Below are positions 15,448-25,114 of a DNA stretch of 60,541 bases, piece by piece. Origin of the DNA: Salinivirgaceae bacterium. Its GTDB lineage: Bacteria > Bacteroidota > Bacteroidia > Bacteroidales > SZUA-534. The stretch covers positions 1-60,541 of the forward strand of contig JAKSOL010000018.1 in the NCBI GenBank assembly GCA_024405635.1, written 5' to 3'. Position 1 is the first letter of the stretch; each line of letters starts with the position of its first letter. The position numbers were made by a program, and so were the translations under genes. The notes under the pieces were generated by a model, which worked only from the letters and a program-made list of their open reading frames with translations, had not been told where the DNA came from and searched no databases.

Positions 15448-17778
15448 ATGCAGAAGAATTTGGTAATCGTAGAGTCCCCTGCAAAGGCTAAAACAATTGA
15501 AAAATTTTTGGGTAAGGACTATACCGTGATGTCAAGTTACGGCCATATTCGCGATTTGGCGAAAAAGGGATTTGGTATAGATATTGAAAAGAAATTTTCG
15601 CCCAACTATGAAATTTCGGCCGATAAGAAAAAGCTTGTAGCCGATTTGAAAAAAGCCACAAAAGAAGCTGAAGTTATATGGCTTGCATCCGATGAGGACC
15701 GCGAGGGAGAGGCAATTGCTTGGCATTTGTATGAGGTGCTTGGTTTAAAAAACAAAGAAACAAAGCGTATCGTTTTTCACGAGATTACTAAAGAAGCAAT
15801 TCTGCATGCTATTGAAACGCCTCGCGATATTGATATCAACTTAGTCAATGCACAACAAGCTCGTCGAGTGCTCGACCGTTTGGTAGGCTTTGAACTTTCG
15901 CCTGTGTTATGGAAAAAAATTCGTCCATCGCTTTCAGCAGGTCGTGTTCAGTCGGTTGCAGTGCGCTTGATTGTTGATCGTGAACGCGAGATAATGGACT
16001 ATACTCCTGAAATTTCGTACAAAGTTACAGGTAACTTCACAGCAGATAAAAATGTTGAACTTAAAGCAGAACTGAACCACAGATTCGATTCATCGGCAAG
16101 CGCAAAAAAATTCCTAGAAGATTGCAAAAACGCATCATTTAGTGTTGCTGATATAAGCCAAAAACCAGTAAAACGTAGCCCTGCACCACCATTTACAACA
16201 TCAACATTGCAGCAAGAGGCTAGTCGTAAATTTGGGTTCTCCGTATCGCAAACAATGTCTATTGCGCAAAAACTTTACGAAGACGGAAAAATAACCTATA
16301 TGCGTACCGACTCGGTTAACCTTTCTGATGCTGCCGTTGCTGCCGCTTCTGAGGCAATAACCAACTTGTACGGCAAAGAATATTTGAAAGTTCGTCAATA
16401 CAAAACCAAGACAAAAGGCGCTCAAGAGGCTCACGAGGCTATTCGCCCAACCTATTTAAGCAAAGAAACTATCTCGGGTACTGCAAGCGAAAAACGATTG
16501 TACGAACTTATATGGAAACGCACAGTTGCTTCGTTAATGAGCGATGCAGAACTAGAGAAAACAACCATTGCACTTAATATTTCAAATTCAAAATACCAGT
16601 TTGTAGCTCAAGGCGAAATGGTAAAGTTCGATGGTTTTTTGAAAGTTTATATTGAATCAACCGATGAACAAGACGATGAAGAGGCAGGATCATTGATGCC
16701 AAAATTATCAATAGGTCAACTAATGGATTACAAAAACATTTTGGCTACTCAAAAATTTTCGTTGCATCAGCCTCGATACACAGAAGCATCACTTGTTCGT
16801 AAACTTGAAGAGTTGGGCATTGGCCGCCCATCAACATACGCACCAACTATATCAACAATTCAAAACCGCGAATATGTTTTGAAAGAAGATCGCCCTGGAA
16901 AAACTCGCGTTATTGAGGAAATGACCTTAAAAAACGGAGTGGTGAATGTTGAAAACAAAAACGAAAATTATGAGGTAGAGAAAGGAAAACTATTCCCAAC
17001 CGATATAGGCATGGTTGTTAACGACTATTTGGTTGAAAATTTCCCTTCAATACTTGACTATAACTTTACTGCCGAAGTTGAAAAGGAACTTGACGATGTG
17101 GCAGAAGGTAGCATGGTATGGCAAAATATGATTGAGGAATTCTATAATCCATTCCATCAAACAATTGAAACTGCAGTTGAAACATCTGGTCGCAAAGTAG
17201 GCGAACGCGTATTGGGCACCGATCCTCAATCGGGAAAACAAATTGTTGTAAAGATTGGTCGTTATGGTCCAATGGCTCAAATTGGTGGTGCCGACGAGGA
17301 CGAAAAACCTCAATTTGCAGCCTTGCGCAAGGATCAACACATTGAAACTATAACACTAGAAGAGGCTCTAGACTTGTTTAAATTGCCACGTACTTTGGGC
17401 AATTATGAGGACAAAACAGTTGTTGCAGCAATTGGACGATTTGGTCCATATATTCGCCACAACAATGCATTTTACTCACTCAAAAAAGGAATCGACGATC
17501 CCTATACTGTTACATTGGACCGCGCAATTGAATTGATAGAAGAAAAGCGCCTTGCTGATAAAAACAAAGTGATTAATGTTTTTGAGACAGATAAAGGACA
17601 AATTCAGGTTTTAAACGGACGATTTGGTCCTTATGTGGCTTTTGATGGCAAAAATTACAGAATACCTAAAACTGTTGATGTAACAACACTTACAGCTGAA
17701 CAATGCAAAGAAATAATTGCAAAAGAAGGTTCAAAAACATCAACAAAATCATCAAGCAGAACCACTAGAAAAAAATAG
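15448..17778 (+). CDS. topA: DNA topoisomerase I
   Basis: Relaxes negative supercoils through a type IA strand-passage reaction. The 776-residue protein has the Toprim domain at its start (VIVESPAKAKTIEKFLG, and SDEDREGEAIAWHLYEV with the acidic metal ligands), then RVLDRLVGFELSPVLWKKI and LSAGRVQSVAVRLIVDRE. The active site is KITYMRTDSVNLS with Tyr at about residue 284. Instead of the C-terminal zinc fingers of E. coli, it carries three glycine-rich repeats (GRYGPMAQIGG, GRFGPYIRHNN, GRFGPYVAFDG) ending in a basic tail. An arginase-like gene starts one base after the stop codon and is probably co-transcribed. Confidence 0.96.
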   Translation: MQKNLVIVESPAKAKTIEKFLGKDYTVMSSYGHIRDLAKKGFGIDIEKKFSPNYEISADKKKLVADLKKATKEAEVIWLASDEDREGEAIAWHLYEVLGLKNKETKRIVFHEITKEAILHAIETPRDIDINLVNAQQARRVLDRLVGFELSPVLWKKIRPSLSAGRVQSVAVRLIVDREREIMDYTPEISYKVTGNFTADKNVELKAELNHRFDSSASAKKFLEDCKNASFSVADISQKPVKRSPAPPFTTSTLQQEASRKFGFSVSQTMSIAQKLYEDGKITYMRTDSVNLSDAAVAAASEAITNLYGKEYLKVRQYKTKTKGAQEAHEAIRPTYLSKETISGTASEKRLYELIWKRTVASLMSDAELEKTTIALNISNSKYQFVAQGEMVKFDGFLKVYIESTDEQDDEEAGSLMPKLSIGQLMDYKNILATQKFSLHQPRYTEASLVRKLEELGIGRPSTYAPTISTIQNREYVLKEDRPGKTRVIEEMTLKNGVVNVENKNENYEVEKGKLFPTDIGMVVNDYLVENFPSILDYNFTAEVEKELDDVAEGSMVWQNMIEEFYNPFHQTIETAVETSGRKVGERVLGTDPQSGKQIVVKIGRYGPMAQIGGADEDEKPQFAALRKDQHIETITLEEALDLFKLPRTLGNYEDKTVVAAIGRFGPYIRHNNAFYSLKKGIDDPYTVTLDRAIELIEEKRLADKNKVINVFETDKGQIQVLNGRFGPYVAFDGKNYRIPKTVDVTTLTAEQCKEIIAKEGSKTSTKSSSRTTRKK

Positions 17779-17779
17779 T

Positions 17780-18925
17780 ATGGCGTTCGATAAAGATTTC
17801 TTGCTTCATTTTAATACCCAGCGTAGCGAAGTATTGTCTAAATTCAGCTCAGAATCTGGATATTTAGGCGAGCAGTTGTTTGCTGATCCTGAAAAAAACT
17901 TATCGCAAGCAAACATTGCTATTTTTGGTATTGACGATACTAGAAATGCTTTTCCAATGCCATATTCAGCAAGTTCCGACTATGTTCGCTACTGGTTATA
18001 CCAACTATCGGCATTCAACAATCTTAAAGTGGTTGATTTGGGAACAATGGTGCAAGGCAATACTATTATTGATAGCAAAATGGCATTGTCGCATATAGTT
18101 GAAACACTGATAAGCAATAATGTTATACCAATAATAATAGGTGGCACGCATGATTTTACTATACCAATGATTAAAGGATTGCTTGCTACGCAAAAAAGAG
18201 TAGAGTATTGTTTATTTGACTCTCGCTTTGATTTGCAATATGCCGATAAAGGCACAAACTCTCGATCGTTTTTAAAACAATTATTAATGGAAACGAGAGA
18301 AAAAGCACATGCAAATATAATGGGATACCAATCGTACTATGTTACGCAATCCCAAATTGATGAATTGAGCGATGCAGAGGTCGATTTATATCGTCTTGGA
18401 ATTGTTCGTTCTCAATTAAATCAAATGGAGCCAATTATACGCGATTGCGATGCTATTTCATTTGATCTTTCAGTAATCCGCCAGTCCGATATGCCTTCAA
18501 CAACAAATCCAGGCCCCAATGGATTATATACAGAAGAAGCATGTCAATTGGCTTTTTTCGCTGGAATGAGCGATTATACAAAAGCTTTTGCAACATTTGA
18601 ATTAGTATCAAAACATTCACCTCTTGATATTTCTGCACACTTGAACGCGCAAATAATATGGCATTATATGTATGGCATATCTCAACGTAAAGGTGATTAT
18701 CCAGTAGGGTCAATTGACAATTACCAAAAAATAATTGTCAAAATTGAAGGTTCAGAAGTCGATATGGTATTCTACAAAAGTCCATTAAGTGGTCGCTATT
18801 GGTTTGAGAATCCAAGTGTGAATGGTAAACATATTGAATTGATATCGTGCTCAAAAGAAGATTATGTAGCATTGTCAAATGGGGATATACCAATAAGAAT
18901 ACAGAAATGTTTATGTGGTTTGTAG
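17780..18925 (+). CDS. Arginase/formimidoylglutamase-fold protein with degenerate metal site
   Basis: A 381-residue protein with the ureohydrolase fold but altered ligands. The usual GGDHS motif reads GGTHDFT, the usual DAHxD motif reads DSRFDLQ (His replaced by Arg), and the SxDxD motif reads SFDLSVIRQSDMP (second Asp replaced by Ser). The downstream FELVSKHSPLD resembles the conserved Glu segment. About 65 residues follow the fold as an unmatched C-terminal tail. Loss of at least two of six manganese ligands argues against ordinary arginase or agmatinase activity. The ATG at 17780 lies one base after the topA stop; a longer in-frame start inside topA is unlikely. The type IX secretion operon follows. 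Function unknown. Confidence 0.75.
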   Translation: MAFDKDFLLHFNTQRSEVLSKFSSESGYLGEQLFADPEKNLSQANIAIFGIDDTRNAFPMPYSASSDYVRYWLYQLSAFNNLKVVDLGTMVQGNTIIDSKMALSHIVETLISNNVIPIIIGGTHDFTIPMIKGLLATQKRVEYCLFDSRFDLQYADKGTNSRSFLKQLLMETREKAHANIMGYQSYYVTQSQIDELSDAEVDLYRLGIVRSQLNQMEPIIRDCDAISFDLSVIRQSDMPSTTNPGPNGLYTEEACQLAFFAGMSDYTKAFATFELVSKHSPLDISAHLNAQIIWHYMYGISQRKGDYPVGSIDNYQKIIVKIEGSEVDMVFYKSPLSGRYWFENPSVNGKHIELISCSKEDYVALSNGDIPIRIQKCLCGL

Positions 18926-18979
18926 CGAAACAATAGTCATTCTAAAAGAGAAACAAACCATTTTATTCACACTAAACTG

Positions 18980-19007
18980 TTGATTATTGTTTTTTTGTTT
19001 AATTTTA
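18980..19007 (+). promoter_or_regulatory. Promoter candidate of the type IX secretion operon
   Basis: TTG (18980-18982) is 17 bases upstream of TAATTTTA (19000-19007), near the Bacteroidota consensus. The porP start lies 28 bases further on. Confidence 0.45.
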
Positions 19008-19035
19008 GCGCCGTTTCGCAAGAAAAAGGTATAGT

Positions 19036-19989
19036 ATGAGGTTAAAAAGCCTATTAGTAGTAACATTCAGTGTATTAGCACTAAACGTATTCGGACAAAC
19101 CGAGAATTTCTCGAGTCTGAATATGTTCAACTACATGTACTATAACCCTGGATATGCTGGTGATGGTAACGAAATTGAGGCAAAAGCATTAATTCGTAAT
19201 CAGTGGATGGGCTTTGAAGGAGCCCCTCAAACACAAACATTCAGTATAGATGCACCTTTTAAAATGTTTGGTAAACGCCATGGTGCAGGATTGACAATTA
19301 TAAACGATGAAATAGGCAACTTTAATAACCTAGGTTTAAATGTGTCGTATGCTTTTCGTACACCAATGGAGCAAGGTGAGTTGGGAATAGGTGTTGGTTT
19401 AAGCATTACAAACCAATCAATTTCAGGACAATGGATTTTCCCCGATGGAAGTTCTACAGATCCAGATGTGCCACAAAACACACAAGACAAACCTATGTTT
19501 TTTGATGGTAATGTGGGATTATATTTTAGTTCTGACAATGTATATATGAGTTGCTCAATGCGCAATATATTGCAATCCGAGATAAAATATGAAGGATCCA
19601 CAGCGGGAGCCTCAGCAACCGCAACGTATAATGCGCGACAACTGTTTTTTGGTGTAGGCTATAACTATCAGCTCAAAAATCCATTATTTTCAGTAAAACC
19701 AAACCTGTTTGTTGCATCAGATTTTTCTACTGCAAACTTCAGTATTTCTGGAATTTTGACGTATAATGAAAAATTTTGGGGTGGAGTTGCATATAAACCG
19801 ATAGATGCTATTACTTTTATGGGCGGTATTTTATTGCCTTCGGGTTTGAATGTGGCAGTGTCTTATGATTTAACAACTAGCAGTATAGCAAACTATTCTA
19901 CTGGTTCGTTTGAGTTTATGGTAGGATACTCGTTTAGCCTTGATAGCAATAAAGATAACCGTAAGTATAAAAGTGTACGCTATTTGTAA
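19036..19989 (+). CDS. porP: Type IX secretion outer-membrane protein, PorP/SprF family
   Basis: PorP/SprF proteins sit at the outer membrane and link secreted or adhesin cargo to the type IX machinery. The 317-residue protein has a signal peptide ending near VFGQ, followed at once by the family opening SSLNMFNYMYYNPGYAGDGNEIEAKALIRNQWMGFEGAPQTQTFSID. Alternating strands with regular aromatic residues continue to the C-terminus (SFEFMVGYSFSLD), consistent with a 14-strand-like barrel. It is the first gene of the porP-gldK-gldL-gldM-gldN unit, the order seen in Porphyromonas gingivalis. The paralogue count of this family is usually high, so porP is assigned largely from the operon context. Confidence 0.9.
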   Translation: MRLKSLLVVTFSVLALNVFGQTENFSSLNMFNYMYYNPGYAGDGNEIEAKALIRNQWMGFEGAPQTQTFSIDAPFKMFGKRHGAGLTIINDEIGNFNNLGLNVSYAFRTPMEQGELGIGVGLSITNQSISGQWIFPDGSSTDPDVPQNTQDKPMFFDGNVGLYFSSDNVYMSCSMRNILQSEIKYEGSTAGASATATYNARQLFFGVGYNYQLKNPLFSVKPNLFVASDFSTANFSISGILTYNEKFWGGVAYKPIDAITFMGGILLPSGLNVAVSYDLTTSSIANYSTGSFEFMVGYSFSLDSNKDNRKYKSVRYL

Positions 19990-20055
19990 AAATGATATTG
20001 GATATATTTAAATATTTTAGACTTTTAGTGTGTGAAAAATAAACAGAGAAAGACA

Positions 20056-21432
20056 ATGAAGAAATTATTTTGTTTAGGCAGTATTGCCCTTATGCTTGTT
20101 AGTTGCGGCGGAGGCGGCAATGGTGAGCTTATTGGCGTTCAAGGTCGAAACGCTAGTTATGATGCACCTCCTTATGGAATGGTTTTGGTGCCAAAGGGTA
20201 GCTATCGTATGGGTCCTAGCGATCAAGATGTTCCTTGGTCTATGACTTCTCAATCAAAAACAGTGTCAGTTCCTGCATTCTATATGGACGAAACTGAAAT
20301 TACAAACAACGAGTATCGCCAATTTGTATATTGGGTACGTGACTCTTTAGCTTATAGACTATTGGGCGAGCAAATCGATGCTTATTTGATTTCTGAAGAC
20401 CAATATGGAGAGGCTATTGATCCTCCATTTATTAATTGGGACGAGCCAATAGTATGGGATGGTGAAGAGGAGAAAACCATTCTTGAAGATTTGTACTACC
20501 CAGAGCACGAACGCATTAATCGTAGAAGAGAGTTTGACACTCGTAAGTTCGTTTACAATTATTTTTGGGTAGATTACAAACAAGCAGCTCAAAAATTCAC
20601 ATTTGAAAATGAAAATCGTCGCCATTATAACTATAAAACTGGTGTATATGATGGTGAAGTTTACAACTTGGAAGGCAAATTAGTCCCAATTAAAGACCGT
20701 TCATCGTTCATTATGTATGATCAAGTTCATGTTTATCCCGATACACTTTGCTGGGTAAGCGACTTCTCATACTCATACAATGAGCCAATGGCTAATATGT
20801 ATTTCTGGCATCCTTCATATGACAATTATCCAGTAGTGGGTGTTACTTGGAAACAAGCAACCGCATTCTGCGTGTGGAGAACCAACTTGATGAATAACTA
20901 CTTGATTAGAGAAGGTGGAAGTTTTGTTCAAGATTTTAGATTGCCACTTGAGGGTGAGTGGGAATATGCAGCACGTGGCGGAAATGATTTGGCCGTTTAT
21001 CCTTGGGGTGGACCTTACACTCGTAACGATAAAGGTTGTTTCTTGGCAAACTTTAAACCTTTGAGAGGTAATTATATAGGTGATGGTGGCTTATATACTG
21101 TAGCTGTTGCTATTTATGAACCAAACGATTTTGGTTTGTATGATATGTCAGGTAACGTTGCAGAATGGACAGCTAACGCATTTGATGAGAGCGAGTATAG
21201 CTATAGTCACGATTTGAGCCCTGATTATAAACGTAATGCTTTGCCTGATGATCTTCCAGTTATGAAACGTAAAGTGGTACGTGGTGGTTCGTGGAAAGAC
21301 ATAGCTTATTATATGCAAAATGGTACTAGAACCTATGAGTACCAAGATTCAGCAAAATCATACATTGGTTTCCGTTGCGTAAGATCTTATATGGGTCCTG
21401 ACGAAACCGGTGCAACTTCAAACGTATATTAA
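20056..21432 (+). CDS. gldK: Type IX secretion lipoprotein GldK/PorK
   Basis: Outer-membrane-anchored periplasmic lipoprotein that forms the large ring of the type IX secretion system with GldN/PorN. The 458-residue protein has a signal ending LMLVSC, lipidated Cys at 17, and a formylglycine-generating-enzyme-like (sulfatase-modifying factor) domain: YGMVLVPKGSYRMGPSD, FYMDETEITNNEYRQF, YPVVGVTWKQATAFCVWR, RLPLEGEWEYAARGG, and GLYDMSGNVAEWT then VRGGSWKD. GldK uses this fold structurally, not as an enzyme. A GTG at 20032 would extend the frame by eight codons; the ATG at 20056 starts the signal peptide correctly. gldL follows after 30 bases. Confidence 0.95.
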   Translation: MKKLFCLGSIALMLVSCGGGGNGELIGVQGRNASYDAPPYGMVLVPKGSYRMGPSDQDVPWSMTSQSKTVSVPAFYMDETEITNNEYRQFVYWVRDSLAYRLLGEQIDAYLISEDQYGEAIDPPFINWDEPIVWDGEEEKTILEDLYYPEHERINRRREFDTRKFVYNYFWVDYKQAAQKFTFENENRRHYNYKTGVYDGEVYNLEGKLVPIKDRSSFIMYDQVHVYPDTLCWVSDFSYSYNEPMANMYFWHPSYDNYPVVGVTWKQATAFCVWRTNLMNNYLIREGGSFVQDFRLPLEGEWEYAARGGNDLAVYPWGGPYTRNDKGCFLANFKPLRGNYIGDGGLYTVAVAIYEPNDFGLYDMSGNVAEWTANAFDESEYSYSHDLSPDYKRNALPDDLPVMKRKVVRGGSWKDIAYYMQNGTRTYEYQDSAKSYIGFRCVRSYMGPDETGATSNVY

Positions 21433-21462
21433 TAAAAACGTAGAATAAATATTTGTAAAGCC

Positions 21463-22518
21463 ATGAGTATTGCAGAATTAACCCAGACCAAAGGTTACAA
21501 AAACCTCATGAAGTATGTGTATGGATGGGGTGCGGCAGTCGTGCTAGTTGGAGCATTGTTTAAAATCCAACACTATCCAGGTGCATCAATCATGTTGGTG
21601 GTTGGTTTGTTGACAGAGGCGCTTATTTTCTTCTTGTCAGCTTTTGAGCCTTTGGCAGAAGAATTGGACTGGACTCTTGTTTTCCCTGAGTTGGCAGGTT
21701 TAACCGATATTGGTGAGGAGGCTATGCCAAATTCGTCGGGACATGATAAGGTTAATAAGAGGAGAGAATTTACTTCGGTTGGTGAGGTTCAAAATTCTGG
21801 CAGCCAATCATTTGCAGGCTCAGGCTCTGTTGTTGTAGGTGGAGCCCCAGTTGCGGGACAACAAATTGTTGTTGCTGGTGGTAGTGGTTCAGCTCTAGCT
21901 AAGTTTGATGAAATGATTGAAAAAGCCGAGATTAATCCTGGAATGTTTGAAAAACTAGGTAAAGGTCTTGCTAACTTGAATAAAACAGTTGAGGCTTTGA
22001 GTGATACTTCTTCAGTTGGAGTTGCTGCACAAGAATTTGCAGCAAAAGTTAAAACAGCAACTGAATCGGTATCATCATTGAGTGATTCATACAACAAATC
22101 AACTGAAGCTATTAAAGAGTCGGTAAATGTGCTATCAAACGCATACGTTTCAACAGCAAATTCATTTAATGAGGCAAATAGCCAAGTTGCAGAGGCTTAC
22201 GCTCAATTCTCAAGTAAACTTGTTAGTGAGATGAATAGTGTTGGCAACCTTGGTTCTGAATATTCACAAAAGTTAGGTGGTTTGAATGGTAATCTAGCAG
22301 CATTGAATTCAGTGTACGAGATGCAAATACAGAATATGAAGAAACAACTAGAAGCTTCAGATGCTCATTTTAAAGGTCTTGATGCTATGGTTGAAAATAT
22401 TGGTAAATCTGTTGAGCAAACAAAACAATTGCACGAAAGTGTACAAAAACTAGAAAAGAATGTTGCATCGTTGAATGAAGTATATGGAAATATGCTTTCG
22501 TCGTTGAACATTAAATAA
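21463..22518 (+). CDS. gldL: Type IX secretion motor subunit GldL/PorL
   Basis: Inner-membrane stator of the proton-driven type IX motor; it surrounds a GldM dimer. Two spans lie at about residues 20-36 and 41-61. The second span contains GLLTEALIFFLSAFEP, with Glu52 and Glu62; membrane glutamates of this kind are implicated in proton flow in GldL of Flavobacterium johnsoniae. The remaining 280 residues are cytoplasmic: a Gly/Ser/Val-rich linker and then a long heptad-like coiled coil rich in Ser, Asn and Ala. At 351 residues the protein is longer than Flavobacterium GldL (about 215) and PorL (about 309), because of the extended coiled coil. Confidence 0.95.
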   Translation: MSIAELTQTKGYKNLMKYVYGWGAAVVLVGALFKIQHYPGASIMLVVGLLTEALIFFLSAFEPLAEELDWTLVFPELAGLTDIGEEAMPNSSGHDKVNKRREFTSVGEVQNSGSQSFAGSGSVVVGGAPVAGQQIVVAGGSGSALAKFDEMIEKAEINPGMFEKLGKGLANLNKTVEALSDTSSVGVAAQEFAAKVKTATESVSSLSDSYNKSTEAIKESVNVLSNAYVSTANSFNEANSQVAEAYAQFSSKLVSEMNSVGNLGSEYSQKLGGLNGNLAALNSVYEMQIQNMKKQLEASDAHFKGLDAMVENIGKSVEQTKQLHESVQKLEKNVASLNEVYGNMLSSLNIK

Positions 22519-22558
22519 GAAAGATTAAGAATTCTTACCTGATTAAGATAAAGGAACT

Positions 22559-24154
22559 ATGGGTCACGGAAAAGAAACGCCGAGGCAAAAAATGATTGGC
22601 CTGATGTACTTGTTTTTAACATGTATGTTGGCTCTTAACGTGTCGAAAGACGTTTTGGACTCGTTTGTACTTGTGAGTGAAGGTTTGGAAAAAACCGTAG
22701 CAAACTATCAAGCTAAAAATCAAAAAGTTTATGATGAGTTTGCCAAACAAATGACTATTAACGAGCGAAAAGTTGCGCCTTGGAAAGAGAAAGCTGATAA
22801 GGTAAAAGAAATGGCTGATGATTTGTCTCAGACCTTGAATGAAGATAAAATTGGCCTTTTGAAATGTGCTGAAGGAGAGGAAACTCCTTCAATTGTTGAC
22901 GGAGAAATTGTTCCAGCTAACATGACTTCAAAAGACAACATTGATAAAGGTGGTGAATATTTTATTCTTAACAAGCGAGGCGAAGCCATTAAAGAAAAGA
23001 TGGAAGCGTATAGGGAGTATTTGTTGTCAATTATTCCAGAAACAGAGGTTGCTCTATATGATGCTGTAAATTCAACTCTTAAAACTGAATCACATATCGA
23101 TGGTGAAGGGGTTGTTCATACATGGGAGCAAACCGTATTTGATCACATTCCAGTTGTGGCTGACCTTGTAATGCTTTCAAAATTGCAAACTGACGTAAAG
23201 AACGTAGAAACCGATGTTATCAACTATTTGCTATCTCAAGTTAGTGCTGACGATTTTAAATTTAATGCTTTGTCTGCAACTGTTATTCCTAACTCAAGTT
23301 ATGTGATGCGTGGTGGAGAGTACAAAGCAACAGTTTTCTTAGCAGCATTTGACTCAATGCAAGATCCTGAAATTTTAGTTGGTTCATACAAAAAAGTGGG
23401 TGTTGATAACTATGAGATGGTTGGCTCGTATGAAACTTTACCTGTAAGTAAAGGCAAAGGTGTATATACTAAAGCCGCAAGTTCACTTGGTGATAAAAAG
23501 TGGGGTGGTTTGATTCGTATTGTACGCCCAGATGGTTCATATTCAAGTTATCCATTCGAGGAATCATACCAAGTTGCTGAACCAAGTTTGGTTATTTCTC
23601 CAACCAAGATGAATGTGTTCTATTATGGTGTGGAGAATCCTGTAGCTATTTCAGTTCCTGGTATTCCATCTGATAAACTTAAAGTATCGGTTCAAGGTGC
23701 TACGTATAAAAAAGTGGCAAATGGTTACGAAATGAAACCTACTGCGCGTAGTGGAAATGCGACAGTTACAGTTTCGGCTGAAATTGATGGTAAGGTTAAA
23801 AATATGGGTAGTATGGTTTTCCGTATTAAAACAATACCTGAACCAAAGGCTAAAATTATGGGTAAGTCGAGCGGAACAATTGAGAAGAATGTTCTTTTAG
23901 CATCTCCTGGACTTATTGCAGCAATGGAAGATTTTGTATTTGACTTGAAATATAAGATTACTGATTACAACATATCTACTACAGTTAATGGTATGACTAA
24001 ATCGGCTAGTGTTAAAGGTAGTAAACTTAGCACTGAAGCTATTAATATCATTAAAAGTGCCAAGAGTGGAACCAAAGTTTATTTTGAGGATATTAAGGCT
24101 GAGGGTCCTGATGGCAAACGTGAATTGTCAACTATTGTATTAAAATTGAAATAA
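22559..24154 (+). CDS. gldM: Type IX secretion motor subunit GldM/PorM
   Basis: Rotor of the type IX motor: one N-terminal span inside the GldL ring and a long periplasmic arm reaching the GldK/GldN ring. The 531-residue protein starts GHGKETPRQKMIGLMYLFLTCMLALNVSKDVLDSF, with Arg9 before the span; that Arg contacts a GldL glutamate in solved structures. The periplasmic part shows helical D1 (to about residue 225), then beta domains with SSYVMRGGEYKATVFLAA, SLVISPTKMNVFYYGVENPVAISVPGI and a C-terminal DYNISTTVNGM domain, matching the four-domain GldM layout. Length agrees with PorM (about 516). A clear AAAGGA ribosome site precedes the ATG. Confidence 0.96.
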   Translation: MGHGKETPRQKMIGLMYLFLTCMLALNVSKDVLDSFVLVSEGLEKTVANYQAKNQKVYDEFAKQMTINERKVAPWKEKADKVKEMADDLSQTLNEDKIGLLKCAEGEETPSIVDGEIVPANMTSKDNIDKGGEYFILNKRGEAIKEKMEAYREYLLSIIPETEVALYDAVNSTLKTESHIDGEGVVHTWEQTVFDHIPVVADLVMLSKLQTDVKNVETDVINYLLSQVSADDFKFNALSATVIPNSSYVMRGGEYKATVFLAAFDSMQDPEILVGSYKKVGVDNYEMVGSYETLPVSKGKGVYTKAASSLGDKKWGGLIRIVRPDGSYSSYPFEESYQVAEPSLVISPTKMNVFYYGVENPVAISVPGIPSDKLKVSVQGATYKKVANGYEMKPTARSGNATVTVSAEIDGKVKNMGSMVFRIKTIPEPKAKIMGKSSGTIEKNVLLASPGLIAAMEDFVFDLKYKITDYNISTTVNGMTKSASVKGSKLSTEAINIIKSAKSGTKVYFEDIKAEGPDGKRELSTIVLKLK

Positions 24155-24172
24155 TAAGGGAGAGGGACAGAT

Positions 24173-25030
24173 ATGAAAAAGTTATTATTTATTCCATTGC
24201 TTGTTGTTGCAGCATTGATGGGCAACACTAGCAGCGTTCAAGCTCAAGTGCTTGATGATGTATATGTTAAAGAGCATGTTCCAAGTCGCAAACCTGTTCC
24301 ATACAAATTTTTGCGTGAGTCTGATGCTATGTACAAGAAAAGAGTGTGGAGAGTTATCGATTTGCGTGAAAAAATAAATCATCCATTGTATTTTCCAACA
24401 ACACCTATTGGTGATCGTAGAAGTTTGATTGATCTTTTAATATGGGGTATAAATACTGAAGGATTGACAGCTTATAATACTGATGATGACCGTTTTTCTC
24501 AACCAATGAGTCGTACTCAAATTGAAACCAATATGGGTGGTGGTATGCAAACCATTACTATTCAAGATGAGGATGGAAATGATATGACAACAGAAGTTGA
24601 GTCAGAAATCTTGACATCTGAAGTTAAGCAATATTGGTTGAAGGAAGATTGGTTTTTTGATCGCCAACACTCAACAATGGATGTTCGCATTATTGGTTTG
24701 AGCCCTATTCGTTTCTATACTAAAGGTGATGGAGAAGGCGAGGGTTCTGAAGCTGCAGTTCGTAAATCGCAATGTTTTTGGATTTATTTCCCAGAGGTTC
24801 GTCGTATTTTGGCTAACCATGAGGTATTTAACGAAGGTAATGATGCTGAGCGTCGTACTTTTGACGATGTATTCTTTAAACGTATGTTTAGTAGCTTTAT
24901 CATTAAGGTGTCAAATGTTTATGATGATCGAGCTATTAGCCAATATTCACTTGGAGAGCAAAGTCTTTTGGAAGCAGATGCTTTGAAAAAGCAAATTACT
25001 GATTATGAACAAGATTTGTGGGAGTACTAA
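24173..25030 (+). CDS. gldN: Type IX secretion protein GldN/PorN
   Basis: Periplasmic partner of GldK in the outer ring that the GldM arm drives. The 285-residue protein has a signal peptide ending near VQAQV and the family core: VPYKFLRESDAMYKKRVWRVIDLREKINHPLYFP, then LLIWGINTEGLTAYNTDDDRFS, QYWLKEDWFFDRQHSTMDVRIIGLSPI, and FWIYFPEVRRILANHEVFN. It begins 18 bases after gldM, with an AAGGGAGAGG ribosome site, and is the last gene before a strong bidirectional terminator. Length is close to Flavobacterium GldN. Confidence 0.95.
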   Translation: MKKLLFIPLLVVAALMGNTSSVQAQVLDDVYVKEHVPSRKPVPYKFLRESDAMYKKRVWRVIDLREKINHPLYFPTTPIGDRRSLIDLLIWGINTEGLTAYNTDDDRFSQPMSRTQIETNMGGGMQTITIQDEDGNDMTTEVESEILTSEVKQYWLKEDWFFDRQHSTMDVRIIGLSPIRFYTKGDGEGEGSEAAVRKSQCFWIYFPEVRRILANHEVFNEGNDAERRTFDDVFFKRMFSSFIIKVSNVYDDRAISQYSLGEQSLLEADALKKQITDYEQDLWEY

Positions 25031-25055
25031 AAATCCGGTATAATCAATCGATATA

Positions 25056-25095
25056 AAAGAAGGGCGCTCATTTGGGCGCCCTTCTTTGTTTTTTT
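25056..25095. terminator. Terminator between gldN and the convergent regulator gene
   Basis: Perfect 12-bp stem AAAGAAGGGCGC / GCGCCCTTCTTT with an 8-base loop, followed on the plus strand by a long T run. It lies between convergent genes and can act on both strands. Confidence 0.93.
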
Positions 25096-25114
25096 AATCA
25101 ACAATTCTTTTTTT

